DNA of 64,000 nucleotides from Plasmodiophora brassicae (GCA_036867785.1 CP145414.1:744001-808000); one strand, 5' to 3'; counted from the stretch's first letter, positions 21,366 to 33,912 are shown. The notes: generated by a model from the letters alone, not told the origin. Translations and numbers: made by a program.

Positions 21366-24001
21366 ATGGACGACGGCGGTAGCGGCGGGCCGAGCAAACG
21401 CGCCCGAACCGAGGACAATGCGCTGTCGGCAGGCAGTATCGAGGCTACGATTTCGGCGGTCGGTGACGGATGCGGGTGGCATTGTTTGAAGGCGTCTGTA
21501 ACGGCGAGAGTGTAGATACCAGCCGACCCGTTAGCCCTCCTGAGATACCAGAATGCAAGACAGTCGGAGCAACTGAAGGAAAAAGGAAGACAGATAGGCG
21601 AGCTGAAATCACAGGTTCCAATTGAGATTTGGGTGGTAACTGTCTGCGTGCTCAGCCCCTTTGTAGGTCCAAAGCTTGGAAAGTGATCTTCTGCGGCAGC
21701 GGACCGAGTCGACATCGCTGGCCGACCAGTGGCGAATCCTGATCACCGATCTGCACCAATTGTCGCAGAGGTTACCTGCCTGTGTTGGAGCACCTCCCAG
21801 GCTGCCGATCGTCGACCTGCTCAGCATGATCGGTAGGCTCTACCGTCTACGTTTTACGGAATAGTGCTGACTGGACCCATAAGCAACATCCAGCGACGAT
21901 GGAGTCCAACGGTCGAAGGAAACGGTTGCTCTAATGGAACGTCTTGTTGCAGCTGTTGCGTCTCAACAGGATCAATTCGTGGTCTGTTACTGACACGCCC
22001 AACCTATGCTGCTTGCTGGCTGACAACCGATATTATGTAGGCAGGCGGGGGTGCCGATAACCAGAGGATAGTGGAACTGGAGCGCGCTCTCAATGAATGT
22101 CATAACGCGCACGCGACCCTAGCGATTGAGCGCGACCGCTGCCGGCAGGCCTCCGAATGTGCTGATGCCCTGCGACAGCAAGTTTCTGATTTGGAACTGA
22201 AACTAAGTCGAGCTCTTAAGCGCATTGAACGGTTCACCGCGTTCCCGCCGACGCCATTGGTAACTGCCGCCATTTCGTCTCATTTCATCTGCTCAAGTGC
22301 GGACCTAGAAATCGGAACCGACAGCCCCTCAAGAGGATGCGAAACATGAGCCCGCCGCGGCACCTCCAGCGGACGAGTCCGAATTGCAGAAACTTCAACG
22401 TATGTTGCTGCTGCTGCTGATGTTCCTTGGCCCGCTTCCTAATTGTACGGGTGCAGTCGAACTTGTCAAGGCGACGTCGCTTGCGGAGACCAGGCTGACC
22501 GCGGATCAGAATCTGCAGGACAGGCTGGACAAGGTTGGAGTCGAAACGGCAACGGTTGCTGGACAATGATGCCCTGACGCTAGCGTACAGATGCAGCAAA
22601 TGGTGCAGGAGGCTGAAATGACTGCCGTGACGGCTGTCGGCCGTGCCACAACGGCGGAATCATACAAAGCCATGCTGTTGCAGCAGATTTATGACCTTCA
22701 AGCTGAACTCGTCAGCACGCGGTCTGCGGCATCCGAAACGGAGACCCGTCTACACGCATCGTTGTCGGCTCGTTCGACACAGTACAGCGCCCAAATCCAG
22801 CAGCTTCAGTCTGAACTGGATATCGCGAGGGACAAGCTTGCCGACATGCAGGCAACTGTGGAACGTGCGACCTCGCAGGCGCAAGCCGACGTGGAAGAAT
22901 GCCGTATCAAGCTCAAGAGGTCTATTGGTTTTCGACGTTTTCCATTGTGCGTATGCTGATACCTGGACCTACAGACTGGATGAACTGGAGACGCTGTGTG
23001 CTAGCCTTAGCAAAGAGCTGCAGCGTCGGTGTGCTCGTCGATCCGACACGCCGCCGAGCGGTGGGGCCTCGGTAGGGTGCCTGTTGATTGTCGTTGGTGG
23101 GATATTTCCTCTTCTAACGCAGCTATCAGGCCGACAGTGACCTCAACGATGCCCTGATGGCCGAACTTGATGAGGTGGTGAAGCAATTCGATGACATGCA
23201 GGAGATGAACCTCCGTCTGATGCAGCAATTGAGGGATCTAGAAGATTGTAACACGCAGTTGGGTCAGTTAACGGGTGGAACGTGCTGGTGCAGAGTTGCT
23301 AACGTTATGCGACAGTTGCTGACGGGTCACGGCTGAAGCAAAGCTTGGAGAAAATGAACACGGAGAAGCGAGTCCTTCTCGATCGTGAATCAAAGCTGAC
23401 CTCCGTTGTTGAGCGGCATCTGGAGACAATATCGGCGTTGAGGGGAGAGATTGCTGCCCGTGCTGCGCTGGAAGAGAAGTTGAACGAGCAGCTGCAGCTG
23501 TTGCAGAACCTCGCGGAGGAATATAAGCTAACGGCCTATGATTCGTCTCAGAAAGCTATCGAAGTCCAAGATCAATCCAAAGTAACTCTTGCAACTCTGG
23601 AAGCTCGGCTCAGGTCTGCTGAGACAAGGACGTCTTCACTCGTCAGTGCGGAAAAGAATGCCCGTCGTGCGGAGGAGAAGGTAGGACCGCGCTCGGGTTC
23701 TGGTAGTCGTTCCACGCTGATGTAGGACATAGAGCATCGTCTTGCAGAAACAGCTGGACAGGCTGACCGCGCAAGTGGGCCCCGTTGACGTGGGCCTTGA
23801 ACGGGAGCTTGAACACTACAAACGAATGGTGAAGTGCAGCGTTTGCAAGGACACACCCAAGAGTGTCGTTATTGCAAAATGTTTCCACATCTTCTGTCGG
23901 CCCTGCATCGACACGCGGATCAAGAATCGCGATCGACGTTGCCCTGCCTGCAGCAAGCCGTTCGGGCAAGATGATGTCCACAATATCTATCTAACACATT
24001 A
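21366..24001 (+). CDS. BRE1: E3 ubiquitin ligase Bre1 (RNF20/RNF40-like)
   Basis: Monoubiquitinates histone H2B in transcribed chromatin. The start MDDGGSGGPSKRARTEDNAL resembles Bre1 N-termini. A long coiled coil follows through about ten short-intron exons: RYQNARQSEQLKEKGRQIGE, ESDLLRQRTESTSLADQWR, RIVELERALNECHNAHATL, LLQQIYDLQAELVSTRSAAS, RHLETISALRGEIAARAALE. The C-terminal RING reads CSVCKDTPKSVVIAKCFHIF, then CRPCIDTRIKNRDRRCPAC, and ends FGQDDVHNIYLTH, the invariant Bre1 ending. All eight RING ligands (C3HC4) are present. It is nuclear and works with Rad6. Exon edges inside the coiled coil are approximate. Confidence 0.92.
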
Positions 24002-24214
24002 ATTCTCTGGGAACAATATAAGTATAACCTGTTTTAGAATATCAGAACAGAGATGATGAGCCTCTATCGGGGCCAAGCGGCGACGACGATCTAGGGCTAA
24101 TGCTTTGGAGGGAAACGGGCACGGGCGCATGGGCGTTTGTCGCACAACGAGAGAATTGGCTCAGCCGTGTGACTCCACGTGGACCAACAATATTGGGGCC
24201 ACCGAACCACGACC

Positions 24215-26295
24215 TCATGTACTAATGCAGACATCAATAATCAGCGCGTTGAACATGACGATTACGGTCATTTGGTGAAGACTCACAAACTCGTCGAAGT
24301 CATTCCATATCTTTTGTAGCCCAGCGGTAGCCGGCGACGTCGACAAAGACGACTCGTCATCCATGCCGTCCTCATCCTGACTAACAGACACGAGCGGGTT
24401 TCGAACATCATTGCAATCGCGGCGAAGATTCAGCTTCGTAAGCAACGGCTCTGGTTTCGTTCCACATCATGACTAGACGGGCGATGGCATGTCCGACATG
24501 AGACGTACCGGTCAATCCGCCGCATACGACAGTTGTGAAGAAGACAACCGTCAGCGTGGTCGTGATCACAAGCGACCGATTCGGTGTCTCACAGCTTAAC
24601 GCTAACGCAAACGAGACAGCCCCTACGAGAAGCCAGTGAGATCACTATCAGGGCATGGTCACGATTCTTTGGGAGCAGCTATGACGTACCTCGGAGTCCA
24701 GCGAACCACATGACACATTGCATTGAAAACGTTATCTTGCGCTTGCGCCGAAAATTAACCAGGGCAGAGCCAGGGAAGATATGTGCCGCCCGTGCTAAAC
24801 AGGGCCCGTAAGCTACGACAAATGATGGCCCGGCAAAGATGGCGACATACATAGAAAGCATGCGATCAAGGAGAACAACACGAGTAGAGGTGACCAAGAG
24901 AGACCAATCGACGGTTGAAACGACACTCCTAATACGTTGTGTCAGCAGCGCAAATACTAACCGCAACGTTAGCCGATTGCAGACCTGCTGTGATACCCAG
25001 GTAGGCGAACAGAAACGTCTCTGCCAAAAGTGCAAAACTGTGGAATACATGCCCTGTCGACCGTCGCGATATTTCTGACAGGCTATACCATGCATAGTGA
25101 TGGATAACAATGGCGCAGACGAACAAAGCCATCACTGACGAAAATTAACGCACGACATCGATTTAAAACGATGGTCCCTTACCTCCAGACAGCCCAGCTA
25201 TCTCAGACAGGCAGTACGACGCATAGGCGAAGAGAAACATCAGAGTATACCTGGGCAGCCGGGATCAGTGCACAGTTCGACGTACACTGTACGAATTCAT
25301 ACTCATGTGCGGGCGATTCCCTGAACTCTACGCATCGGAACACGTAGGCACAGAGAAGTGCAACTCTAGGACATTATCAGAAACGAACGCGGCACATGAG
25401 CAGTTGCATTACCCGATGCCAACACAAACGGATGCGATCGAAACCGCAGAGAAGTTCCCCATTATTGTCAAAATCGAGAAAGCCGAAGGCGCTTCGCCAA
25501 CTGACTGCTGGAACGTCTTGAAAAGGACAATGGAAACAGCATCGTTTAAGACAGTCTCCCCGAACACGAGAGAATACAACACTGGATCCGCATTGATATC
25601 AGGAGACCCAAGTATGGACAGCGTCGCCACAGGGTCCACAGCGGAAAGCAACGCGGCAAACGTTAGACTAAACAGGTACTTTGAATACATTGATTTACAG
25701 TCCCCTAACAGGACGTACCATTCTAGTGGATCGGACGAGTCAAGGCCGATGAGGCCAATTCGCGCTAGGCCATAGAGGAAGTACCCGATGACGAGCTGTC
25801 GAACCGAACAGAGGTAAGAGACGCACTGCACCAACTGCTGTCGAGCCAACCGTGGATATAAGTGTCCCGAACACAGCGAACATGATAATCGTTGCAAGGT
25901 TCCTGAAGAAATCCTTTCGTTTCAATGCATACCCGGCGTCGAATATAATCGGAGGCAAAAGCACATAGAAGAACACGTTCGGCTGAAACCATACGAAATC
26001 GGTCTCCTCTGTCACAACATCCATCAGCCGTCTAACGAATCAGAGGCAAACGTTGATGACCATGGCCAAAGAAGATCGACACGATGCCGATCGCCATCCC
26101 AAAGATCATGCTGGCCGCAGACGCCGGCAGGTAGTATATCTTATATTCCCGTATGACCCTGGCCAGGAACAGGCAGACGCCGACGACCAGCACAAACAGC
26201 AACGAATTCAGCCCCACGAAATCGTGGCTGTTGCTGCTGGCGCCCCCACCGGCCTGGCCGGGCCCGATCGGCCCCGTCAACGCCAATAGCAACAT
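24215..26295 (-). CDS. Na+/H+ exchanger, NHE/NHX (CPA1) family
   Basis: Multipass cation/proton antiporter. The start MLLLALTGPIGPGQ precedes a hydrophobic first helix (LNSLLFVLVVGVCLFLARVI), then YLPASAASMIFGMAIGIV. The amiloride-region block PNVFFYVLLPPIIFDAGYAL is diagnostic. The transport core is complete in one exon: LFSLTFAALLSAVDPVATLS, then INADPVLYSLVFGETVLNDA, both carrying the conserved acidic residues. Later helices include HVFHSFALLAETFLFAYLGI and LITLSTTLTVVFFTTVVCGG; the C-terminal tail is acidic (SQDEDGMDDESSLSTSP). About eight short introns are present. Sequence style fits the endosomal/vacuolar NHE6-9/NHX branch better than plasma-membrane NHE1. Confidence 0.88.
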
Positions 26296-26459
26296 CGATG
26301 CTGCCGGCGCTGAGTGAGTAGTGACACAAAACGGGCCGACTGCGCCGCCGCACGGCGCGATGTCCTGCCGCGCGCCGCGTCACGTTTTCGAGAAACGCGT
26401 CCGCCAAAGGTCCAGAAACGGATAGGTATTTTATCGCAAACGACAAAGCCGATGTGCGG

Positions 26460-27359
26460 TCATTTGGGTTCATCGCTGGGGTTCGCATCGGAGCGCATCA
26501 TCATAGACGATAGAATATTAGCAGCGTGGTGCGGGTCCTTGCCGTCCGGTGACTCGGGGTCGGCGGGGTCGGGTGCCGTTGCCGATGCTTCTCCCGCCGC
26601 CGCCGACGCGTCACTGCTGTCCGCGGCGGCGCGTTTGGCAGCATTGAGGCGATCTCTGATGGCGGCAGAGTTGCGCGGCTCATCAGGATGTAGGCTTGCC
26701 ATGTGTACGAAGCGATGCGACCTGGGATGAAGGCTCAGATCGTTGTTCGCTATGCGCTGAGAGCCGCTGGCTTACTTTTGTGTGAAACTCTTGTTGCAGA
26801 CGGGGCACTCGAACGGCCGATCACCAGTGTGAAACCGGATGTGGTTCGTGAGCGTGAACGCAGCAGCGAATGTCTTTCCACAGATGGGGCATGCGTATGG
26901 CCGCTCGCCCGTGTGCGTCCTCATATGCGTCGTGGCGGCGCTGCTCTGAGAGAATTGCTTGCGGCAAATTGAACATTCGAAGGGCTTATCGCCGGTGTGG
27001 ATTCGCATATGCGTTTTCAGGTTATACTTTTCCGAGAATGATTTAAAGCAGATCTCGCACTGGAACGGTCGTTCTCCGGTGTGCGACCTCATGTGGCTGT
27101 TAAGTTGAGATTGTTTCCGGCATGTTCGTCCGCAGACCTCGCAGACCAGCAACGGTTTGGTCGTAGCTGGCTTAGCGGGCGACCCCGAGCTGGATTCGTT
27201 TTCCATACGAGGGTGTGGCGACAGGGCAGCCTGACTGTCAGATGATAGCGAGCGGTTCGGGCACGACACCAGTGCAGATGTGCGGATCACGTGCGGCGAC
27301 CCGACAATATTTGAGATAACAACCTGATCCATAGAACAATTATTGATATGCGCGGGCAT
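26460..27359 (-). CDS. C2H2 zinc-finger protein, five fingers
   Basis: Exons 26776-27359 and 26460-26721 join across a 54-bp intron in phase 2, giving 281 residues. The splice completes finger five (FECPVCNKSFTQKSHRFVH then MASLH), which proves the model: without it the last finger lacks its histidines. Other fingers are LVCEVCGRTCRKQSQLNSH, FQCEICFKSFSEKYNLKTH, FECSICRKQFSQSSAATTH and YACPICGKTFAAAFTLTNH. The N-terminal 80 residues are Ser-rich and the C-terminal 60 are Ala/Asp/Pro-rich. A likely sequence-specific DNA-binding protein, paralogous to the gene at 19977-20799. The start is the ATG at 27359; a downstream Met (MDQVV) is possible. Confidence 0.88.
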
Positions 27360-28209
27360 GCTTTCTGGCGTCACCAGCCGAGAGATACCAGGTGGTCGTG
27401 AATCACCGTGTTCCGAATGCAGTTGCGTCACACTCGTGCCAGTGGCCGGACGGTCGTATCCCGGGCGGGTTGAACCCCGTGGACCACCTCGACGGGTACA
27501 CACACACACCCAGCGAATTGGCGTTGACTCAACTGCGAACACCACGGAATCGGGGGGCCCGAACTATGGGGCCGCCGACAGGACAACGCGCGACACGCCC
27601 CGCCCGCCTGTACAAATTTTCCGGAGTGGCCTGTGTCGGCCAACCGATACTTGGACTGACTGGGGCCGCGGGCCCTCACTGTACAACCCAAGCCGTCCCG
27701 GCCTCGCGGCCACTGCAACGGCGTGGCGGCAAATTTTGCTGTCTACTACGTACTTGTCCCGTGTCTGGCGCCTAGAGCTGCGGCTATAGCCGTTCCTCCC
27801 ATTGTGTAGGGGACCTTGTCGCCGGGAATATCCAGGACGGGCGTAATCTACGCTGGGCAACGCACGTGGGCGGGCGGGACAGACGGCCGACCCGCAGTTT
27901 TGGCGGTTCAGACGACGTTTCCAGGGTCGAACAGCCAGCCGCCTGTTACGAAACAGTCCATCACAGTTCGCAAAAAGAGAAACACTCGACTATTTCTGCG
28001 TTATTCCAGTGGGCCTGTCCGGGCGTGACAGGCGTCCCCTATATAAGCGACGCATGGCCTGGAATGCGTCGTTGTCGGGGTGACTGCATGACGAGGCAGG
28101 CCGAAGCCACCGCCATTGTGATGCAGCCGCAGCACTGCTGCGCATAAGTTAAAAGCGGCTCACGACTGCCCGGTGGGCGGTGGGGCACCGACGTTGTCGG
28201 GGGGACGCG
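27360..28209. other. Intergenic promoter region
   Basis: Upstream of divergent zinc-finger and RAP genes. It contains a short (ac)n run near 27500 and a TATA-like tatataag near 28033-28040, about 170 bp before the RAP ATG. Overlapping open frames in this stretch show no recognisable protein. Confidence 0.4.
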
Positions 28210-31200
28210 ATGTCACGTCGAGTCGCCTGGCGACGCCTGCGACCGTTTAGTTCTGCTGCACCTGAGCCCGACATACCGGCGGGACGGTTAACACTGGCGC
28301 ACTGTGACGCCCTGCTGAACGGCGTCCGGGGGACAAAGCATGCCGAACTCACCGATCGCCTGCGAAGAGGGCTTGCCATGGTCACCGATCAGCTCCCTGA
28401 CCTGCTCAAAGACGATCGGAAACATCGTTACAAATTACCACACATCGCTGCGAAACTGTCCAACCTGGGCGGCACACGGATAGGTACGAGGCGACATTGG
28501 CACTCTGCACCAGGCCGTGCTCGCTAACTCGTATCGGGTCCAGATCCCTTCGTAACGCGCCGTCTGATCCAGGAAATCGCACGGTCGATACGCGGCGATA
28601 TCAAGGACCTGAGCGTGAAGCAGGCGTCGACGATGGCGCACGCGCTCGCCAAGTCTGGCGTCGGAGATCAGAGTGTCCTCGAGGCGCTTGCATCCCATGT
28701 CCTCGAGAATTCGCGCGATGCTGATACGCGATCATTAGCGGATGCGGTCTGGGCGTTGGGACGCAGTGGCACCTGCGACAAGCGACTAGCCGACGATTTG
28801 GCCCGTCGTTGCATTCAGCATGTGAACCTGTTTGACATGAGGTACCTGGCGCTCACCGCCTGGGCGTTCTCGTCGTTACGCTTTCATAACGACATCCTCT
28901 TCCAGGCGATCGCCGGCCGCGCCGTCGAGGTCGGCGACTCGTTCTGCGCTCAAAGCGCGTCGATGATGGCCTGGGCCTTCGCCAACGTTGGTATCCGCAA
29001 CGACAAGCTGTTCAGGACGATATCGGAAAAGTCGTCCGCCTGCATGGATCTGTACCGACCACAAGGCATCGCTCTTCTTGCCTGGTCGTTTGCAACGCTT
29101 CGCATCAAAGACCTAGTCCTGTTCAAGCACATTGAACGTCGTGTCTTGGATCTGGCCGATGCGTTCAACGCGACGAACATCACGAACACGATCTGGGCGT
29201 TCGCGACGCTGGGCATCTTCAGCAGCGACCTGTTCGCCGCCATGGCCCGCCGCGCCATCCTGGACATTGACCGGTTCAAACCGCAGGAACTGGCCAACAC
29301 GGCATGGGCATACGCGACGATCGGCCTGAAACCGAACGACTTGTTCGAAGCGATTGCACAGCGGTCCGTTGCCTGCGTGTCGGAGTTCAACTCGATCGAC
29401 ATCGCCCACATGGCCTGGGCATTCACTGGCGTCCCCATCGCCAACGACGACGTGTTCTTTGGCATGCTTCGCAACCGCTCGTCCGCTGTCATCGATACGT
29501 TCAACGCGCAGGGCATCGGCAACACCGTCTGGGCGTATGCCACGAAGGGGATCCGCGACCCGGACATGTTCAACCTGCTGGCCGGGCGCGCCATGGCCAT
29601 CATCGACACGTTCAACCAGCAGAACGTGTCGAACACGGCCTGGGCGTTCGCCAAGCTGGGCATCACCGACTTTGACCTGTTCGACGCCCTAGCGCGTCGC
29701 ACGATGGCCCTGATCGGGGACATGAACGCGCAGGGCCTCTCCAACGTGGCCTGGGCCTTCGGCACGTTGCGCATCCGGAACAACGACCTGTTCCGGGCGA
29801 TTGCCGAACGCACGCCCGACGTCATCGGGTCGTTCACCGCCCAGAACGTGTCGAACATGGCGCTGGCGTTCGCGCACATGGAGATCAACCATGCACCCAT
29901 GTTCAGCGCGCTGGAGCGGCGCGCCCTCGGCCTGATCGACACGTTCAACGAGCAGAACCTGGCGAACCTCGCCTGGGCGTACGCGTCGCTGTCCCTGAAC
30001 CAGCGGGCGTTGTTCTCCGCGGTCGCTCGACGAACGGCTGCGATCGCGAAGTCGTTCAGCCATCAGAGCCTGGCGAACCTGGCCTGGGCGTTCTCAACGG
30101 TCGGGTTCGCGGACGACAACCTGTTCCAGAGTCTGGGGACGCGGGCGATGGCTACCATGGACACGTGCAACGCCCAGGACATTGGCAACCTGGCGCGCGC
30201 GTTCGCCACGATGCGCGTCAGCGACGATGTGTTCGCTGTCATGGCCAGGCGCACGATCGACATCATCGGCACGTTCACGGCGCATGCTTTGGCGAACACC
30301 GCCTGGGGGTTCGCGACTGTTGACTTCCACGACGACGCGCTGTTCACCGCGATCGTCGGGCGTGCGTCGGAACTCGTCGAATCGTTCAACGCGCAAGGTG
30401 TCGCCATTGTTGCCTGGGCGGTGGCCCGAAGCGGCGTCGATCCGGGCGACCTGTTCCGGCGACTCGAGCACCGGGTCGTGCCGTTGATGGGCGGGTTCAC
30501 CGGGCGCGACATCGCCAACACGTCGTGGGCGCTGGCGACGCGCGCGCCAATGACCCAGACGGTGTCGAAGATGATCGCCCGTCATGCGATCCATTTCATC
30601 GACCAGTTCGACGTCAGCGACCTCGTCAACCTGTCGTGGGCGTTTGCCACCAGCGGCCTCGCCGAGGTCGACCTGTTCGCAACGGTCGCGCGGGAGGCCA
30701 TCCGTAAGATGGCCGCGTTCGAGGCGTCGCACCTGGCCGACCTGTCCTGGGCGTTTGCCACGACCCGCATCGCGAACGTCGACCTGTTCAGGGCGATCGG
30801 CGAGCGCGCCGCCCAGGTGCTGCCGTCGTCCAGCGCGCAGACGATCGCCAACCTGGCCTGGGCGTTCGGGTCGATGGTCGTCCGGGACGCCGACCTGTTC
30901 AGGACGATCGCGCCCCGATCCGTTGGCGTCATCGACGAGTTCACAGGCCGGAACCTGTCCAACCTGGCGTGGGCGTTCGCCCGAGTTCGCTTGATGGACA
31001 AGCCCCTGTTCAGTGCCATCGCTAAGCGTGCCGTCGAGTCGATCGGCGACCTGAACCCCGAGGAGGTATCGTACCTGGCCTGGGCGTTCGCCGTCACCGG
31101 CAACAACGAGCACGACCTGTTCGACGCCGTCGTGCGCCGTCTCGTCGCCGACGAGGACGCGTTCGACGTGTCGTCGGTGGCGCGTACCGCCTGGTCGCTG

Positions 31201-31752
31201 GCCGCCTTGGACCACGAAGTCGACGACCAGGTCGTCCTGTCCATTCTGCAGCGCGCCACGACGTGCAACTCGACGCTGTCGATCGAGGATCGCACCCACC
31301 TCCATGAGTGGCGGGTGTCGATCGGCTGCGATCGCATCGGTCGCCTGGCGGCGGGTCGCCCCGACGCGTTCGAGTCGTGGTCGGATGCCATGCGGTGCAA
31401 CCCGCCGCAGCGCTCGGCAATGGAGTACGAGGTCTTCGACATTCTCATGCAGAACATGCACACGACGCATGCGTTCACGCTGGACGTCCGATGCCCCGAG
31501 ACGGGGTACCCGCTGCATATCGCGTCGGTCGACACCAGGATGGCCATCCGGTGCACGGGCCGCGCCGAACACGTCACCGAGCTGGCGACGGGCGGCGTCG
31601 TGCTGGACGGCGCCGCCCAGCTGAAACGCAGGTTGTTAACGCGCCACGGGTGGACCTTGCTGGATATAGACGCGCAGGAATGGAATACGCTTCGCAGCAT
31701 CAACGCGAAGCGCCATTTCCTGATGCGCCACCTCCCTGTCTATACACTGTAG
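28210..31752 (+). CDS. Mitochondrial-type RAP-domain protein with about 23 37-residue helical repeats
   Basis: Likely organellar RNA-binding protein. Exons 28210-28483 and 28544-31752 (intron 28484-28543) give 1160 residues; the junction reads GGTRIDPFVTRR. The start MSRRVAWRRLRPFSSAAPEP looks like a mitochondrial presequence. From about residue 130 to 960 there are about 23 tandem units of 37 residues. The consensus is a helix pair, LANTAWAFATLGI then DLFxAIARRA and a link ending FNAQN. The C-terminus carries a RAP domain: LKRRLLTRHGWTLLDIDAQE, then WNTLRSINAKRHFLMRHL. The period fits HPR/OPR-type RNA-binding arrays of algae and apicomplexans. Exon 2, at 3.2 kb, is by far the longest uninterrupted coding stretch here. 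Confidence 0.9.
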
Positions 31753-31798
31753 ATGAGGGGGGAGCGAGAATCCAGTCGTCGTTGCAGTGTGTTACTTC

Positions 31799-32468
31799 AT
31801 ATCCAAATCGTATTCAGGATTGAAATAGCTGTCGTATAGGCCGTCCATGACTGGCAACGAGCCCAGCGCGACGGGGTCCTCGGTATCCATCGAGTCGCTC
31901 CCGTCGGCGAACGCAGTGCAGAACGTCACCTTGCCGTCCTGCTCGACGGTCTCGATGTCGTGCGACTGCTGCATCATCAGGTGGAACTTGGTCTGCACCG
32001 GGATGGGGCGGTCCCGAACTGATTTCTTCAGGCAGGCGGCGCAGGAGCACATTTTCAGGCAGGACGGGCAGCTCCATCCCTCCGTTGTGGATGACGAGGC
32101 GTCCTGCTTGTGTATGTCGTGCCCGTGTGGGTAGAACTTGTCCAAGCAGGCGTGGCAGTACTTCTTCCGGCAGGCGCGCTTCTCGTTCGTGTGTCTCCTG
32201 CTGAACGTGTTCGTGCAGAACCGGAGCTGGGCGGGCCTGTGCTTACGTTTACACTGGTGGCAGGACGACCCGACAGGTGACGTCTGATGTGCGTCGAACA
32301 CCAGATGGTTGTCAGATAGTACTGGCCACGGTTCCGCAGATACGTCCTCGCCGGGCACGAACATGCCCTGGCTGAACAGGTGATCGATCCCTGGCGATTG
32401 GCCCAGCGCCAGCGGATTGGTGAAGAACCGCAAACGCTGCTGTTGCGCTGGTGGTGACGAGGACGACA
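31799..32468 (-). CDS. zf-4CXXC_R1 zinc-finger protein (CDCA7-related domain)
   Basis: About 220 residues starting MSSSSPPAQQQ; an in-frame upstream start at 32529 is possible. The central cysteine-rich domain shows SSCHQCKRK, CRKKYCHACLDKFY and the signature WSCPSCLKMCSCAACLKK, matching the R1-type 4CXXC domain of CDCA7. True CDCA7 has a glycine in GxFC and GICNCS-like residues; here these are KKYC and KMCSCA, so it is probably an R1-domain relative rather than the HELLS-partner CDCA7. The N-terminal region has a hydrophobic SDNHLVFDAHQTSPVG block; the tail is acidic. Probably nuclear and chromatin or DNA binding. Confidence 0.75.
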
Positions 32469-32675
32469 TGTAAGCCAGCGCCCTGTAAAAGATGAGTGCG
32501 CCAATGAGTGGTGGTTCAACTCTCAACAATGCAAGTCAACAAGATGGCGCGTGCCGCGACCCCTGTCATCAGGGCCAGCATGACGCCATGGACAACATAT
32601 CGGCCCCGGGTACACACGCCTCTCGCTATAGGTAAATACATCGGTGGCATCAATTGCAGTGCATGTATTTGCAGG

Positions 32676-33912
32676 TCAGCGATTCTTGAGCTCATTGAAT
32701 CGCCTGGTGATATCGTCAATGTTACCGCCGCCGGATGGGGCATCACAGGGATCGCTCGGCGGTGACTTCGGTTTAGGGTGAGCGTCATCGGACGGTACGT
32801 CAGGGAATTCGAGTTCGGCCGCGTCGTCAGGAAGCTTCTCATCGTGCATAGCATCCAGCTCCTTCAGATCTCTAGCTAGTGCCGCTTCGTCGTGGCCTGA
32901 AGGAGGAGGGTTGGAAGGTGCGGCAGGAGACGGTTGCGCGGAGGGTGCCGGTTGTTCTACTATCGGGGCCGGTTGGACCTACAGCGCTTCGTTAGCGGGC
33001 GCACAGAAACAGTTGGCCAATGCTTGAGGAACCTCTTCAGCAGGTGGCTCATACGCGACGTCAAACTGTTCCGCGATCGCCTTCAGTTCGGCAATAACAC
33101 GAGCACGGGGCGGTGGCGCAATATCAATCAGCTGAAGTACTTTGGGGTCGACGTACTGCCTTCGCTCTGTGAGCGGCCTTCGAATACCGAGTCTGTAAAC
33201 AACGTACACGTTTGATAGACCTATATGACTTACATGACCCACTCCTAGAGCGAACGCATGTCACGTATTGGACGTCGCTGAACACCGAATACCCTTCACT
33301 GACCTTCGTGTACTTGAGGCCGACCTGGGTCGCGATATTCTTGAACTCCGGAACCGGAAGCCTTGAACTACAATAGATAATAGTCGCTAGGAGAACGCGC
33401 ACGTTAGGGCAACCGACTCGGTGGCGACGACGTCAAGTACCTAAGGAGGTGAAGACATCTTCGGGGCACTTTGCCTGCGAAGCAATCTGGGCGGCACGTG
33501 CCAGCACACGGTCGCTATGCAGCTGTAGAACCTCTGTGGCCACAATCATGTCCTGTCGAATCGCGCCCGAACGCTCAGCCGCGGCAGACAGACGGTTGTC
33601 AAGCACGGGCGCACCTTTTCACGAATGACAGTCTCGACCTTGATCTCGGCCAGGGACACCTTATCAGCAGACAGCAGCTCTGCAATTTCCCGCTGCAGCT
33701 GTGGGATCAGGTTGGATCTGTTGGCCACGCGTCAGCATCGCCGCGGTCAACGGGCGTGTCCCGCCTCCCTACTTCTTATTCCGCATCATAGCCAGCCGGG
33801 AGCTCGACATCTTTGCATTCACTTTCCTGCGCAAATCCCATCAGATCACGGGGGAGGGGCCAGTGCAGCGCGCCGGGACCTACAGCGACTGCTGGCTGAA
33901 CGACTGCCCCAT
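32676..33912 (-). CDS. IST1: IST1-like ESCRT-III regulator
   Basis: Binds ESCRT-III (Did2/CHMP1) and Vps4 in endosome sorting and membrane scission. The start MGQSFSQQSL splices (intron within about 33826-33883) to KVNAKMSSSRLAMMRNKK, then (intron about 33727-33775) to SNLIPQLQREIAELLSADK and VSLAEIKVETVIREK, the helical IST1 core. Downstream exons give EFKNIATQVGLKYTKVSEG and the conserved RRQYVDPKVLQLIDIAPPP with AIAEQFDVAYEPP. The C-terminal region is Pro/Glu/Asp rich and ends DDITRRFNELKNR, a typical IST1 MIM-like helix. At least five introns. The start was chosen because the first two splices are in phase and give a basic N-terminus. Confidence 0.85.

Noticed and set aside
30094-31703. 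Long antisense open frames (up to 492 codons) opposite the RAP gene
   Set aside because: They mirror the 37-codon repeat of the sense gene and are Arg-rich with no start or domain support; shadow of GC-rich coding DNA.
31799-32468. Calling this CDCA7 and inferring DNA methylation
   Set aside because: Diagnostic glycines are missing, so only the domain family is supported.
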